A stretch of DNA of 12,903 nt from an uncultured Blautia sp. GTDB lineage: Bacteria; Bacillota; Clostridia; Lachnospirales; Lachnospiraceae. The stretch lies in assembly GCA_900551715.1 (NCBI GenBank), contig URXG01000070.1, positions 1 through 12,903 of the forward strand, read 5' to 3'. Positions within the stretch are counted from its first letter, which is position 1. Each line of letters opens with the position of its first letter. Under the pieces are notes generated by a model. It saw nothing but the letters and a program-made list of their open reading frames with translations, searched no databases and was not told the DNA's origin. Below, one piece after another: positions 6,012 to 12,296 of this stretch. Both the position numbers and the translations under genes were made by a program.

Positions 6012-8387
6012 TTATCCATTATTCAGATATTCCATCCCATATACCGCCTGTCCCAGAGCAATTCCTCCGTCATTTGGCGGCACCAGATGATGACGAAATA
6101 CTGTAAATTCCATTTTAACAAGATCTTCTTCCACCATTTCCAGAAGAAGGCGATTCTGAAATACCCCACCACTTAAAGCAACTTTACGAACTCCTGTGGT
6201 TTCACTGCTGCCTCTCACAGCCTCACAGATCTGATCTGCCAGACCTCTGTGGAAAAGCCATGCCAGAATATCTCTGTTCTCTCCATGAAGTTTTCTGTCC
6301 ACAAGCAGTTTCACCAGTTTTGACGTATTCAGAATAAACCGGTCTTTTTCCTCAGTATTCTTGTTATTGTTTTCTTTTTTATATACAAGATTTCTTCTGC
6401 AATCCGAATCATTCCCGTCAATTCCAGGAAGAAACGTTTTCATTTTTTCATGGACTTTCTCTGCTGCAAATTCCAGTGCCATAGAAGCTTCCCCTTCAAA
6501 AGTAGAACTTCGCCGAATACCCAGAATGGCACTTACTCCGTCAAAGAGCCGCCCTGCACTGGTGGAAATCACAGAATTGATACGTCTGTCCGACATAGTA
6601 AAAAGGACTTTGGCTTCCTGTTCTGTGCAGAGTTCCAGCTTTTTGATCACTTCCAGTGCTTTTTCCCTGTCACCGGTAATTCCGTAAATCATGGAAACTG
6701 CAATTCTCCACCCTTCTTTTGCTGATGTATCGCCTCCTACCTGCACAAAAGGTTCTATACTTCCAAGCCGGTGGAAATTTCTGTAATCACAGAGAAGAAT
6801 CTCGCCGCCCCATATAGTACCGTCTGTTCCATATCCGGTTCCGTCAAAAGACACTCCTATTACCGGTTCCTGGCAGTCATTTTCTGCCATACAGGAAAGA
6901 ATATGCGCATAATGATGCTGAACTTTCAAAAGAGGCAGTCCCATTTCTTCTGCCACCACAGTAGAATTATATTTGGGATGTAGGTCGCAGACTGCTATGG
7001 AAGGTTCCACTTCCAGAAGTGTTTCCATACGTTCCACCGTCTCTTTCAAAGCTTTTACTGTACGAAGATCTTCCAGATCTCCGATATAAGGAGAAAGATA
7101 AAAACGGTTATCCACACCTATGCAAAAAGAATTCTTAAGTTCTCCACCGATTGCCAGCACCTGTCCCTTCTGTTCCGTGGAGATCATAGAAGGAAGAGGT
7201 GCATAACCTCTGGATCTCCGGATCATATATGGCTCTCCCTTATAAAAATCCATAACAGAATCGTCTGCCCGAATCCGGATTTTTCGATTATGTGAAAGCA
7301 TACAGTCACAAAGATAAGCAAGTTCTGACTCTGCATCCTGATCATCTCTGCAGATAGGTGCTCCGGAAGTATTGCCGCTGGTCATCACCAGCAGATCCGG
7401 CATTTTTATGCCGTCATCATACTGAAAAATCAAAAGCTGTACCGGTGCATAAGGAAGCATCACTCCTACTTTAGGATTTCCAGGGGCTACAGAAGGGCAT
7501 AATTTTCCGGAATCTGATTTTTTATCCAGCAGAAGAATCGGTTTCTGATGTCCATCAAGGATTTTTTCCTGATCCGCTGATACAAAACATTCTTTTTTTG
7601 CTGCATCCAGATCTTTTGCCATAACAGCAAAGGGCTTCACAGGTCTTTTTTTCAGAGTACGAAGACGACTGACTGCGGCTTCACTTGTGGCATCACAGCA
7701 AAGATGAAATCCTCCGATTCCTTTGATTGCCACGATTCCCCCTTCTGAAATAGTCTTTCTTGTATAAGTAATTGCTTCCCGGCCATGTTCTTCCCGGCCA
7801 ATGAGATAAACTTCCGGGCCGCAGTCATTACAGCATACAGGCTGTGCATCATAACGTCTGGTAGCTGGATCATGATATTCTTCTGCACAGGAAGGACACA
7901 TGGGAAATTCTTTCATACTGGTCCGTTCTCTGTCATATGGCAGTGCATCCAGAATGGTAAGCCTTGGTCCACAGCAGGTACAGTTAATAAAAGGATGAAG
8001 GTATCTGCGGTTAGATGTAGTAAACATTTCTTCTTTACATTCATCACAGATGGCAATATCCGGAGAAACAAAAATCTCCCCTTTTGTTTTTTCACTTTCG
8101 ATAATGTCAAATTGCTGATACAACAGAGGATTCTTTACTTCTTCTACATTCATTTTCAGGATAGCTGCTCTTTTGGGTGGTTTATTTTCGATATCGGAAA
8201 TAAAACCATCTACTGCCTCCTGGGTACCCTGGGCAAAAATTTCCACATAAGGACCTTTGTTGCTGACATTTCCATGCACCTTCCATGCCATGGCATGTCT
8301 GGATACAGTAGGCCGGAATCCTACCCCCTGAACAATTCCATAAACCCGGATCTGTTTTGTGATCTGTTTTTTGCTTTTATCTTCCAT
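6012..8387 (-). CDS. hypF: HypF carbamoyltransferase
   Basis: 791-residue HypF, which uses carbamoyl phosphate and ATP to make carbamoyl-adenylate and transfers the carbamoyl group to the C-terminal Cys of HypE, the source of cyanide ligands. Domains in order: acylphosphatase-like (about 12-95) with VQGVGFRP; two zinc fingers with exact C-x2-C-x18-C-x2-C spacing (C114, C117, C136, C139, then C164, C167, C186, C189); YrdC-like (about 205-395) with KGIGGFHL, RPVKPFAVM and VMTSGNTSG; and a Kae1-like domain (about 410-791) with HHYAH (491-495), FDGTGYGTDG (514-523), SGGVFQN (739-745) and PNDGGIALGQ (771-780). Length is normal for the family. Residues about 660-685 form a polar Asn/Lys/Glu-rich insert, probably a surface loop. 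The ribosome binding site is weak (GAG 8 nt before the ATG), so hypF may be expressed less than its neighbours. All catalytic signatures seem intact. Confidence 0.97.
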   Translation of the reverse strand: MEDKSKKQITKQIRVYGIVQGVGFRPTVSRHAMAWKVHGNVSNKGPYVEIFAQGTQEAVDGFISDIENKPPKRAAILKMNVEEVKNPLLYQQFDIIESEKTKGEIFVSPDIAICDECKEEMFTTSNRRYLHPFINCTCCGPRLTILDALPYDRERTSMKEFPMCPSCAEEYHDPATRRYDAQPVCCNDCGPEVYLIGREEHGREAITYTRKTISEGGIVAIKGIGGFHLCCDATSEAAVSRLRTLKKRPVKPFAVMAKDLDAAKKECFVSADQEKILDGHQKPILLLDKKSDSGKLCPSVAPGNPKVGVMLPYAPVQLLIFQYDDGIKMPDLLVMTSGNTSGAPICRDDQDAESELAYLCDCMLSHNRKIRIRADDSVMDFYKGEPYMIRRSRGYAPLPSMISTEQKGQVLAIGGELKNSFCIGVDNRFYLSPYIGDLEDLRTVKALKETVERMETLLEVEPSIAVCDLHPKYNSTVVAEEMGLPLLKVQHHYAHILSCMAENDCQEPVIGVSFDGTGYGTDGTIWGGEILLCDYRNFHRLGSIEPFVQVGGDTSAKEGWRIAVSMIYGITGDREKALEVIKKLELCTEQEAKVLFTMSDRRINSVISTSAGRLFDGVSAILGIRRSSTFEGEASMALEFAAEKVHEKMKTFLPGIDGNDSDCRRNLVYKKENNNKNTEEKDRFILNTSKLVKLLVDRKLHGENRDILAWLFHRGLADQICEAVRGSSETTGVRKVALSGGVFQNRLLLEMVEEDLVKMEFTVFRHHLVPPNDGGIALGQAVYGMEYLNNG

Positions 8388-8403
8388 AAAATATCTCGAT
8401 TCT

Positions 8404-8424
8404 GTTCACCTGACCTCAGGGAAC
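8404..8424 (-). repeat. Hairpin in the module A to hypF gap
   Basis: In the 44-nt space between the K-like stop and the hypF start, GTTC-CCTG and CAGG-GAAC arms form an 8-bp stem with one bulged base and a 4-nt loop. No U-run follows, so it is unlikely to terminate. It could protect or punctuate the mRNA between the upstream H-D-K genes and the hyp genes, or reduce read-through into hypF. Confidence 0.45.
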
Positions 8425-8431
8425 TGTTTTT

Positions 8432-9478
8432 TCAGACTTCTTCCATCAGTCTGCCTGAGACTGCAAAATGTCTTACATTTATAAATCTGTCTTCCGGCTC
8501 CGATGTCATAGGCTGCATTGCTGCATCTGCAACTATAAGATCAAAGTGGTTGTTTTTTACCAGATTTATATAGTCATCTTCGTCTCTCAAAAATACATCC
8601 TGCTCTTCTTTCAGCTCTTTTTTCATCATGAACCAGCTGGCATTCACTACAGAATCTGCCCCTTTTTTCCGGAATTCTTTTCGAATAGAATCTGCCATTA
8701 CCTGCTGATGTACCACCAGGATCTTTTTTCCGGTATAATCCATATCCGGGAACAGCTCTTCTACAAGAGGATATCCCACTTCGTAGGGTGTACCGAAAGT
8801 TTTTTCAAGATACTGAGCTGTTTTCAGAGCTGCAGGTGCCACAACGATATTCCTGCATACAGAAGAGGCTTTTTTTACTTCCGTAAGTCCATCTCCCATT
8901 CCATAGCAGACCGCTTTCTGTTCATATGCATCCTGAAACTTCTTTTTGATCTTATCTGCTGCCATAAGATCACTGATATCCTGAGGGGTCATTCCCAGAA
9001 TCCCGATTCTGTTCTCATCTACAGGATATTGTTCTGTAGCAAAAGTCTGAAAGAGAGACAGCCATGCTTTTTCCTCTCCTTTATCATAGAGATCCATTCC
9101 GTTGGCATCTACCGTCAGGATCGGAAGGTCTGTTTTTTTCTCGCTCATGCGTTTCAGAGCAAGATAATCTGTGCCGATCACTGCTGGAACAGGAGTACCG
9201 ATAATTGCTGCAAAAGTAGCTTCTACTTTATCTGCCGCATCAGCCAGCTTTGCCACCAGCCGATCATCTCTTCCCAGAATGGCATCCATGTCACGAAGTC
9301 CTGCACTGAAAACTGCACTTTTGTTATGGAACCAGCGTGGCTCGTCAAATCCGCAGACATTTCCTGTGCAGCCTCCTGCGTCGCAGATTACAAGAATTCC
9401 TCCCAATTCATAAAGCACAGACACTGCTCCGGACTGATCCGGTGCAAAAGGTGTCAGATATTTTCTCAGTCCTCTCAT
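8432..9478 (-). CDS. Nitrogenase component 1-like protein, K-like subunit (module A)
   Basis: 348-residue short member of the nitrogenase component 1 superfamily. The N-terminus reads SVLYELGGILVICDAGGCTGN; C37 in the GGC motif fits the first-domain cluster cysteine of NifK. The second position, Cys-x8-GDD in NifK, appears as IIGTPVPAVIGTD, with Thr replacing Cys. Two more cysteines (C32, C42) flank C37. A segment FGTPYEVGYPL (228-238) resembles the FG(T/I)P boundary of family domain 2, and the protein ends with RHFAVSGRLMEEV, a feature shared with the module B paralogue. It is far shorter than NifK (over 500 residues) and lacks NifK's N-terminal extension. The strong GGAGGTG site and the ATGA overlap with the D-like gene fix the start. 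Likely forms the heterodimer with the D-like product, with the cluster at the interface. Confidence 0.85.
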   Translation of the reverse strand: MRGLRKYLTPFAPDQSGAVSVLYELGGILVICDAGGCTGNVCGFDEPRWFHNKSAVFSAGLRDMDAILGRDDRLVAKLADAADKVEATFAAIIGTPVPAVIGTDYLALKRMSEKKTDLPILTVDANGMDLYDKGEEKAWLSLFQTFATEQYPVDENRIGILGMTPQDISDLMAADKIKKKFQDAYEQKAVCYGMGDGLTEVKKASSVCRNIVVAPAALKTAQYLEKTFGTPYEVGYPLVEELFPDMDYTGKKILVVHQQVMADSIRKEFRKKGADSVVNASWFMMKKELKEEQDVFLRDEDDYINLVKNNHFDLIVADAAMQPMTSEPEDRFINVRHFAVSGRLMEEV

Positions 9479-10761
9479 TTCGTCACCTCCGTCAATGCTT
9501 CAAATAAATGTCTCACTCCTGCAAATCCATAGGGCTGTGTATCCTGATTCCACATCAGCCCCGGGCAGTCCTGGTGATAATAAAGTGCGTCCTTGCCAAT
9601 GGTCATATTTACACCACTGGCAGAAGGATCATAATAGATCATGGTAGGTTCCATATTGGAATAAACTCTGGTTTCCGGGCTTAACTCAGCCAGGGAACGC
9701 ATATAAACAAAATTCTCTGCTGTAATCGTTCCGTAGATTTCTTTTACCTGGAATCTATATTTCAAAAGTGCCAGGGAAAGCTCAAATGGATCACCATTCA
9801 TACACTCTCCTACTGCAAAAGCAGCATCTGGTTTCTTTTGGCGGAATGTTTCTATTGCATATTCTGCCTCTTTTCTTGCATTTTCTGTCTTGAAATTCAC
9901 GCCCAGTACAGATGCAAGTGCCTGGTACTGGCTGTCAATCTTGTCTGTCTGATAAAGTCTCCGAAGTTCGATAAAGGGAATCTTGAGCCGATTGTGAAAA
10001 TCTTCTGCAGCAAATCTGGCTTCCGGATGAAGAACCAGGTTAAAATTAGCTTCTGACATATGTGTATATTCTTCAAAATCCCTGCATCTGGAGATTTCAT
10101 GTACTGTCTTTACCCCTGCTCCATGAAGAAGACCATATAACTCACAGTCATCTGTAAGAGGTGAAAAAAATCCCAGCAGGTTCACTACATTTGATTTTTT
10201 TTTCTGTGGTTCCAGAAGAGAATACAGTGACTGGCGCACATGCACCATAGGTGGCTTCCTGCCCTCTCTGGTCAGTGCATACATATAACAGGGGCGTACC
10301 GGAATACCGGCTTTCTCTTCTGCTTTTCGACAGACACGCTCCATATCTGTACCAAGAAGTGCATCCACACAGGTAATACAGATCATCACTACAGAAGGTT
10401 TCTTTTCACAGCAGTCACAGATCTCCGCTACTGCTTTGGGGATTTTTTTCAGATGACGTCCTGTAACAATATCTGTCTCGTCCATCATCAGATAAAAAAA
10501 TCGATTATCGTATTCTCTCATAGAACTGATCAGGGAAGTGTTTCTTCCGCAACATCCTGGTGCCACGATCAGCATAATAGAATCCGGCACAGCAAGTCCT
10601 GCTCTCTTTACGCCAAATCCTTCTGCCCCAGGAGAATTAAATGCCAGTGTGGCAGGAGAACTGTAGATCAGATGCGTATTGGAACGGAACTGGTCTGGAA
10701 TATTATCTCTGCCAGCTTCCTGAAGATCTTTTACTGTAGAATAATAGGCTTCTTTTTTCAT
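9475..10761 (-). CDS. Nitrogenase component 1-like protein, D-like subunit (module A)
   Basis: 428 residues, oxidoreductase/nitrogenase component 1 superfamily (the NifD/NifK/BchN/CfbD fold). Cysteines at the usual cluster positions are visible in APGCCGRN (C70, C71), matching the GPVGC Cys of NifD, and in ITCVDALLGTDM (C131), matching the Cys before L-(I/L)-G-D-D. The first NifD cysteine has no counterpart; that area reads ATLAFNSPG. The C-terminus has PYGFAGVRHLFEAL (410-423), resembling the PYHGFDGF segment of NifD. The partner is the K-like protein translated next through a 4-nt ATGA overlap. The start at 10761 has a GAGGAGG site and overlaps the upstream stop. I see no counterpart to the NifD cofactor ligands Cys275 and His442, although alignment by eye is uncertain there. 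Expected role: one half of a heterodimer receiving electrons from the NifH-like protein. Substrate unknown. Confidence 0.88.
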   Translation of the reverse strand: MKKEAYYSTVKDLQEAGRDNIPDQFRSNTHLIYSSPATLAFNSPGAEGFGVKRAGLAVPDSIMLIVAPGCCGRNTSLISSMREYDNRFFYLMMDETDIVTGRHLKKIPKAVAEICDCCEKKPSVVMICITCVDALLGTDMERVCRKAEEKAGIPVRPCYMYALTREGRKPPMVHVRQSLYSLLEPQKKKSNVVNLLGFFSPLTDDCELYGLLHGAGVKTVHEISRCRDFEEYTHMSEANFNLVLHPEARFAAEDFHNRLKIPFIELRRLYQTDKIDSQYQALASVLGVNFKTENARKEAEYAIETFRQKKPDAAFAVGECMNGDPFELSLALLKYRFQVKEIYGTITAENFVYMRSLAELSPETRVYSNMEPTMIYYDPSASGVNMTIGKDALYYHQDCPGLMWNQDTQPYGFAGVRHLFEALTEVTK

Positions 10762-11519
10762 GCATCCTCCTCGCTCTGTAAAAGCATTTCCGCAAGATCA
10801 AGAAATCTTCTGCTGATTTCCGACTTCGGGTCACCCTCGATCACTGTCCGTCCCATATCTTCGTTGCGGATGATCTCATCACTTCTAGGAATCTCACCCA
10901 CAATGGGAATTCCACTTTTCTTTGAAAATTCTTCTACTTTCTGGTTCTCATTCTCTACATTACGGTGATTCAGCACAATACCAAATACTCTGGCATAACT
11001 TCGATCTTCGAAGTTTCGTACTGCGCTGGAAATATTGTTGGCTGCATAAAGTGCCATCTTTTCTCCTGATGTAACGATCAGGACTTTTTCGGCGTAGCCT
11101 TCCCGGATAGGTGCTGCAAACCCTCCACAGACTACATCTCCCAAGACATCGTAGAGTACCACATCCGGCTTGTAGGTTTCAAATAATTTCAGATCTTCCA
11201 GCAGCTGAAAAGTAGCGATAATCCCTCTTCCTGCACATCCAAGCCCTGGTGTGGGGCCACCTGTCTCAATACAGAGGATACCTCCATAACCGATCCGGGA
11301 AATATCTTCCAGTTTTTCCGGTTCTTCATCTTCCTCCCGCATATAATTCATTACCGGACGTAAAGGTTCCCCACCCAGCAGATTAATGGTGGAATCTGCC
11401 TTGGGATCACAACCGATCTGTATCACCCTTTTCCCCATGGATGCAAAGGCTGCAGCCAGGTTGGATGTTACTGTAGATTTACCGATACCGCCTTTTCCAT
11501 AAATCGCAACTTTTAACAT
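10758..11519 (-). CDS. NifH-like ATPase (module A), reductase component
   Basis: 253-residue member of the NifH/BchL/CfbC family, a homodimeric [4Fe-4S] ATPase that passes electrons to a partner D/K complex. Visible motifs: P-loop GKGGIGKST (residues 8-16), switch I GCDPKADST (37-45), and the two cluster cysteines in GLGCAGRG (C95) and DVLGDVVCGGF (C131). The frame stays open 36 codons upstream, but the true start is 11519: it gives the family N-terminus MLKVAIYGKG and follows a GGGAGGATAAA ribosome binding site; the extension would run through the leader terminator. The stop overlaps the next start (ATGA), so it is coupled to the D-like gene. It is shorter than nitrogenase NifH (roughly 290 residues) because the C-terminal tail is missing. 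The family call is certain; the substrate of the complex is unknown. Confidence 0.95.
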   Translation of the reverse strand: MLKVAIYGKGGIGKSTVTSNLAAAFASMGKRVIQIGCDPKADSTINLLGGEPLRPVMNYMREEDEEPEKLEDISRIGYGGILCIETGGPTPGLGCAGRGIIATFQLLEDLKLFETYKPDVVLYDVLGDVVCGGFAAPIREGYAEKVLIVTSGEKMALYAANNISSAVRNFEDRSYARVFGIVLNHRNVENENQKVEEFSKKSGIPIVGEIPRSDEIIRNEDMGRTVIEGDPKSEISRRFLDLAEMLLQSEEDA

Positions 11520-11762
11520 TTTATCCTCCCCACTTCCAGAAACTGACTTTTTTATCAAAACGCAAAAAGACTTCTCCACCGTCAGGGTAGAGAAGTCCCA
11601 TAATAAGTCCACTAAAACTTCCGTCACAACTATTCCTGCTCGGATCTGTCCTTGCTGTCAGAGTCTGTTTTCAATTATCCTGCTGCTGTACTTGCACTCA
11701 GCAGCTGTTTCAGGAAATCTATATATCATTCGGGTAGAAGTATTCATCCCGTCTGAACTCTT
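11520..11762 (-). promoter_or_regulatory. Structured 5' leader, candidate riboswitch or attenuator of unknown class
   Basis: Untranslated leader between the predicted transcription start and the first Nif-like gene. In order of transcription it can form a CGGG/CCCG hairpin (11751-11731). Next is a long imperfect stem with outer arms TCCTG/CAGGA (11715-11678) and an inner 7-bp GCTGCTG/CAGCAGC stem with a 10-nt loop. A less structured stretch follows, and the leader ends with a strong terminator at 11597-11557. A segment at 11742-11732 (UACUUCUACCC) could pair with the terminator 3' arm (6 bp, then 3 bp across a 2-nt bulge) and act as antiterminator. I did not recognise the conserved cores of T-box, cobalamin, TPP, SAM-I, FMN, lysine, fluoride or Moco riboswitches. 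The ligand or protein sensed is unknown. Confidence 0.55.
11557..11597 (-). terminator. Intrinsic terminator in the leader of the Nif-like operon
   Basis: The 5' arm GACTTCTCTACC (11597-11586), a 5-nt loop and the 3' arm GGTGGAGAAGTC (11580-11569) make a 12-bp stem with one G-U pair. The stem is followed by TTTTTGCGTTTT. It lies about 40 nt before the ribosome binding site of the first operon gene and after the promoter, so it can only work as a regulated attenuator. It is too far from atpC (with a promoter in between) to be that operon's normal terminator. Confidence 0.8.
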
Positions 11763-11768
11763 TCTGTT

Positions 11769-11797
11769 ATCATAACGCAAACAGCAGGGTCAGTCAA
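11769..11797 (-). promoter_or_regulatory. Sigma-A type promoter for the Nif-like/hyp operon
   Basis: On the minus strand a TTGACT -35 box (11797-11792) is separated by exactly 17 nt from a TATGAT -10 box (11774-11769). Each hexamer has one mismatch to TTGACA/TATAAT. Transcription should start near 11762, giving a leader of about 240 nt before the first start codon at 11519. No comparably good promoter was found in the short gaps inside the downstream cluster, which supports one long transcript. Confidence 0.75.
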
Positions 11798-11815
11798 TGC
11801 TAACACCTGCTGTTT
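11779..11815. repeat. Inverted repeat straddling the -35 box; possible atp terminator or operator
   Basis: Perfect 10-bp arms, AAACAGCAGG (11779-11788) and CCTGCTGTTT (11806-11815), with a 17-nt loop. As minus-strand RNA it would be a hairpin followed by only TTTGCGTT, a weak U-tract, so it may end atp transcription inefficiently. One arm sits inside the promoter spacer and the -35 box sits in the loop, so a protein bound here would cover the promoter. Read on the plus strand the right arm runs into five T's, but no plus-strand gene needs it. Confidence 0.5.
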
Positions 11816-11836
11816 TTGGTAAATGTGTATAATTTT

Positions 11837-11861
11837 TACAAAATCATGGCAATATTTTGTA
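11837..11861. repeat. 25-bp palindrome upstream of the Nif-like operon promoter
   Basis: Perfect 8-bp arms (TACAAAAT at 11837-11844 and ATTTTGTA at 11854-11861) around a 9-nt centre. It lies between atpC and the promoter, with its near edge 40 bp upstream of the -35 box. No T-run follows on the minus strand, so it is a poor terminator for atp. Size and symmetry would suit a dimeric regulator binding site. It could also be chance in AT-rich DNA. Confidence 0.4.
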
Positions 11862-11882
11862 TCGTTTTAACTATTACTTGTT

Positions 11883-12284
11883 TTACTGTTTTACGCTGAG
11901 ACGCACCAACGCCCTCTGAAGTTTTGCCTCGGCTATTTTGTATTCGTTGTCTGTAAGACCGCCTTTGGCCATCATGGCTTCTGCTCTTTGTTTCGCATTC
12001 TTGGCTCTCTCTGCGTCAATATCTTCTTTCCACTCCCATGTAGTTGCAAGAAGACGACATGTTCCGTTCATTACAGAAAGCATTCCGCCAATACAGGCTG
12101 CTGTCCGTCTGGTTCCGTCTTCCATCACCACACTGGCTTCTCCCATGCCAAGGGCAGTACAGAAATTGCAGTGTCTTGCAAGGATGGCAAGATCTCCACT
12201 GATACTTCTGCAAACTACACGCTCAACATTTCCTTCATAAAGCAGTCCGTCCGGTGTTCCGATTCGTAATGGAAAGGTACTCAT
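11883..12284 (-). CDS. atpC: ATP synthase F1 subunit epsilon
   Basis: 133-residue epsilon subunit of the F1 sector, the small rotor protein that couples gamma to the c-ring and can inhibit ATP hydrolysis. The N-terminal beta-sandwich (about residues 1 to 85) shows the usual pattern, starting FPLRIGTPDGLLYEG and including SGDLAILARH. The C-terminal helical hairpin (about 88 to 133) is rich in Ala, Glu, Lys and Arg (DAERAKNAKQRAEAMM, then AEAKLQRALVRL). Length is normal for the family. The start at 12284 is set by a strong AAAGGAGGTG ribosome binding site that overlaps the end of atpD. It is the last gene of the atp operon; about 120 bp separate its stop from the -10 box of the next transcription unit. 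Two extra cysteines (CRSISG and NFCTA) are mildly unusual, but nothing suggests it is broken. Confidence 0.97.
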   Translation of the reverse strand: MSTFPLRIGTPDGLLYEGNVERVVCRSISGDLAILARHCNFCTALGMGEASVVMEDGTRRTAACIGGMLSVMNGTCRLLATTWEWKEDIDAERAKNAKQRAEAMMAKGGLTDNEYKIAEAKLQRALVRLSVKQ

Positions 12285-12296
12285 AGGACACCTCCT

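Noticed and set aside
7785..8573. Plus-strand open frame of 262 codons
   Set aside because: Antisense to hypF, whose domains and zinc-finger spacing are unmistakable; the plus-strand translation looks like no protein family.
8468..9532. Long plus-strand open frame (354 codons)
   Set aside because: It lies antisense to the K-like gene, has a Cys/Phe/Ser-rich composition with no recognisable domain and no ribosome binding site, and is a shadow of the real minus-strand gene.
55..11519. True molybdenum, vanadium or iron-only nitrogenase
   Set aside because: The K-like proteins are far too short, P-cluster cysteines are incomplete, no cofactor-ligand context is seen, and nifB, nifE and nifN are absent from the window.
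8432..11519. Dark-operative protochlorophyllide reductase, chlorophyllide reductase or F430 enzyme CfbCD
   Set aside because: No tetrapyrrole genes are nearby, the host looks like a non-phototrophic Clostridia, and CfbD is a single-gene homodimer while here D and K are separate; the similarity is at superfamily level only.
11520..11627. 36-codon N-terminal extension of the module A NifH-like gene
   Set aside because: It would translate through the leader terminator hairpin, has no family similarity, and a strong ribosome binding site precedes the ATG at 11519.
11520..11762. T-box, cobalamin, SAM, TPP, FMN, lysine, fluoride or Moco riboswitch
   Set aside because: The conserved core sequences of these classes were not found by eye in the leader; a covariance-model scan is needed to exclude divergent members.
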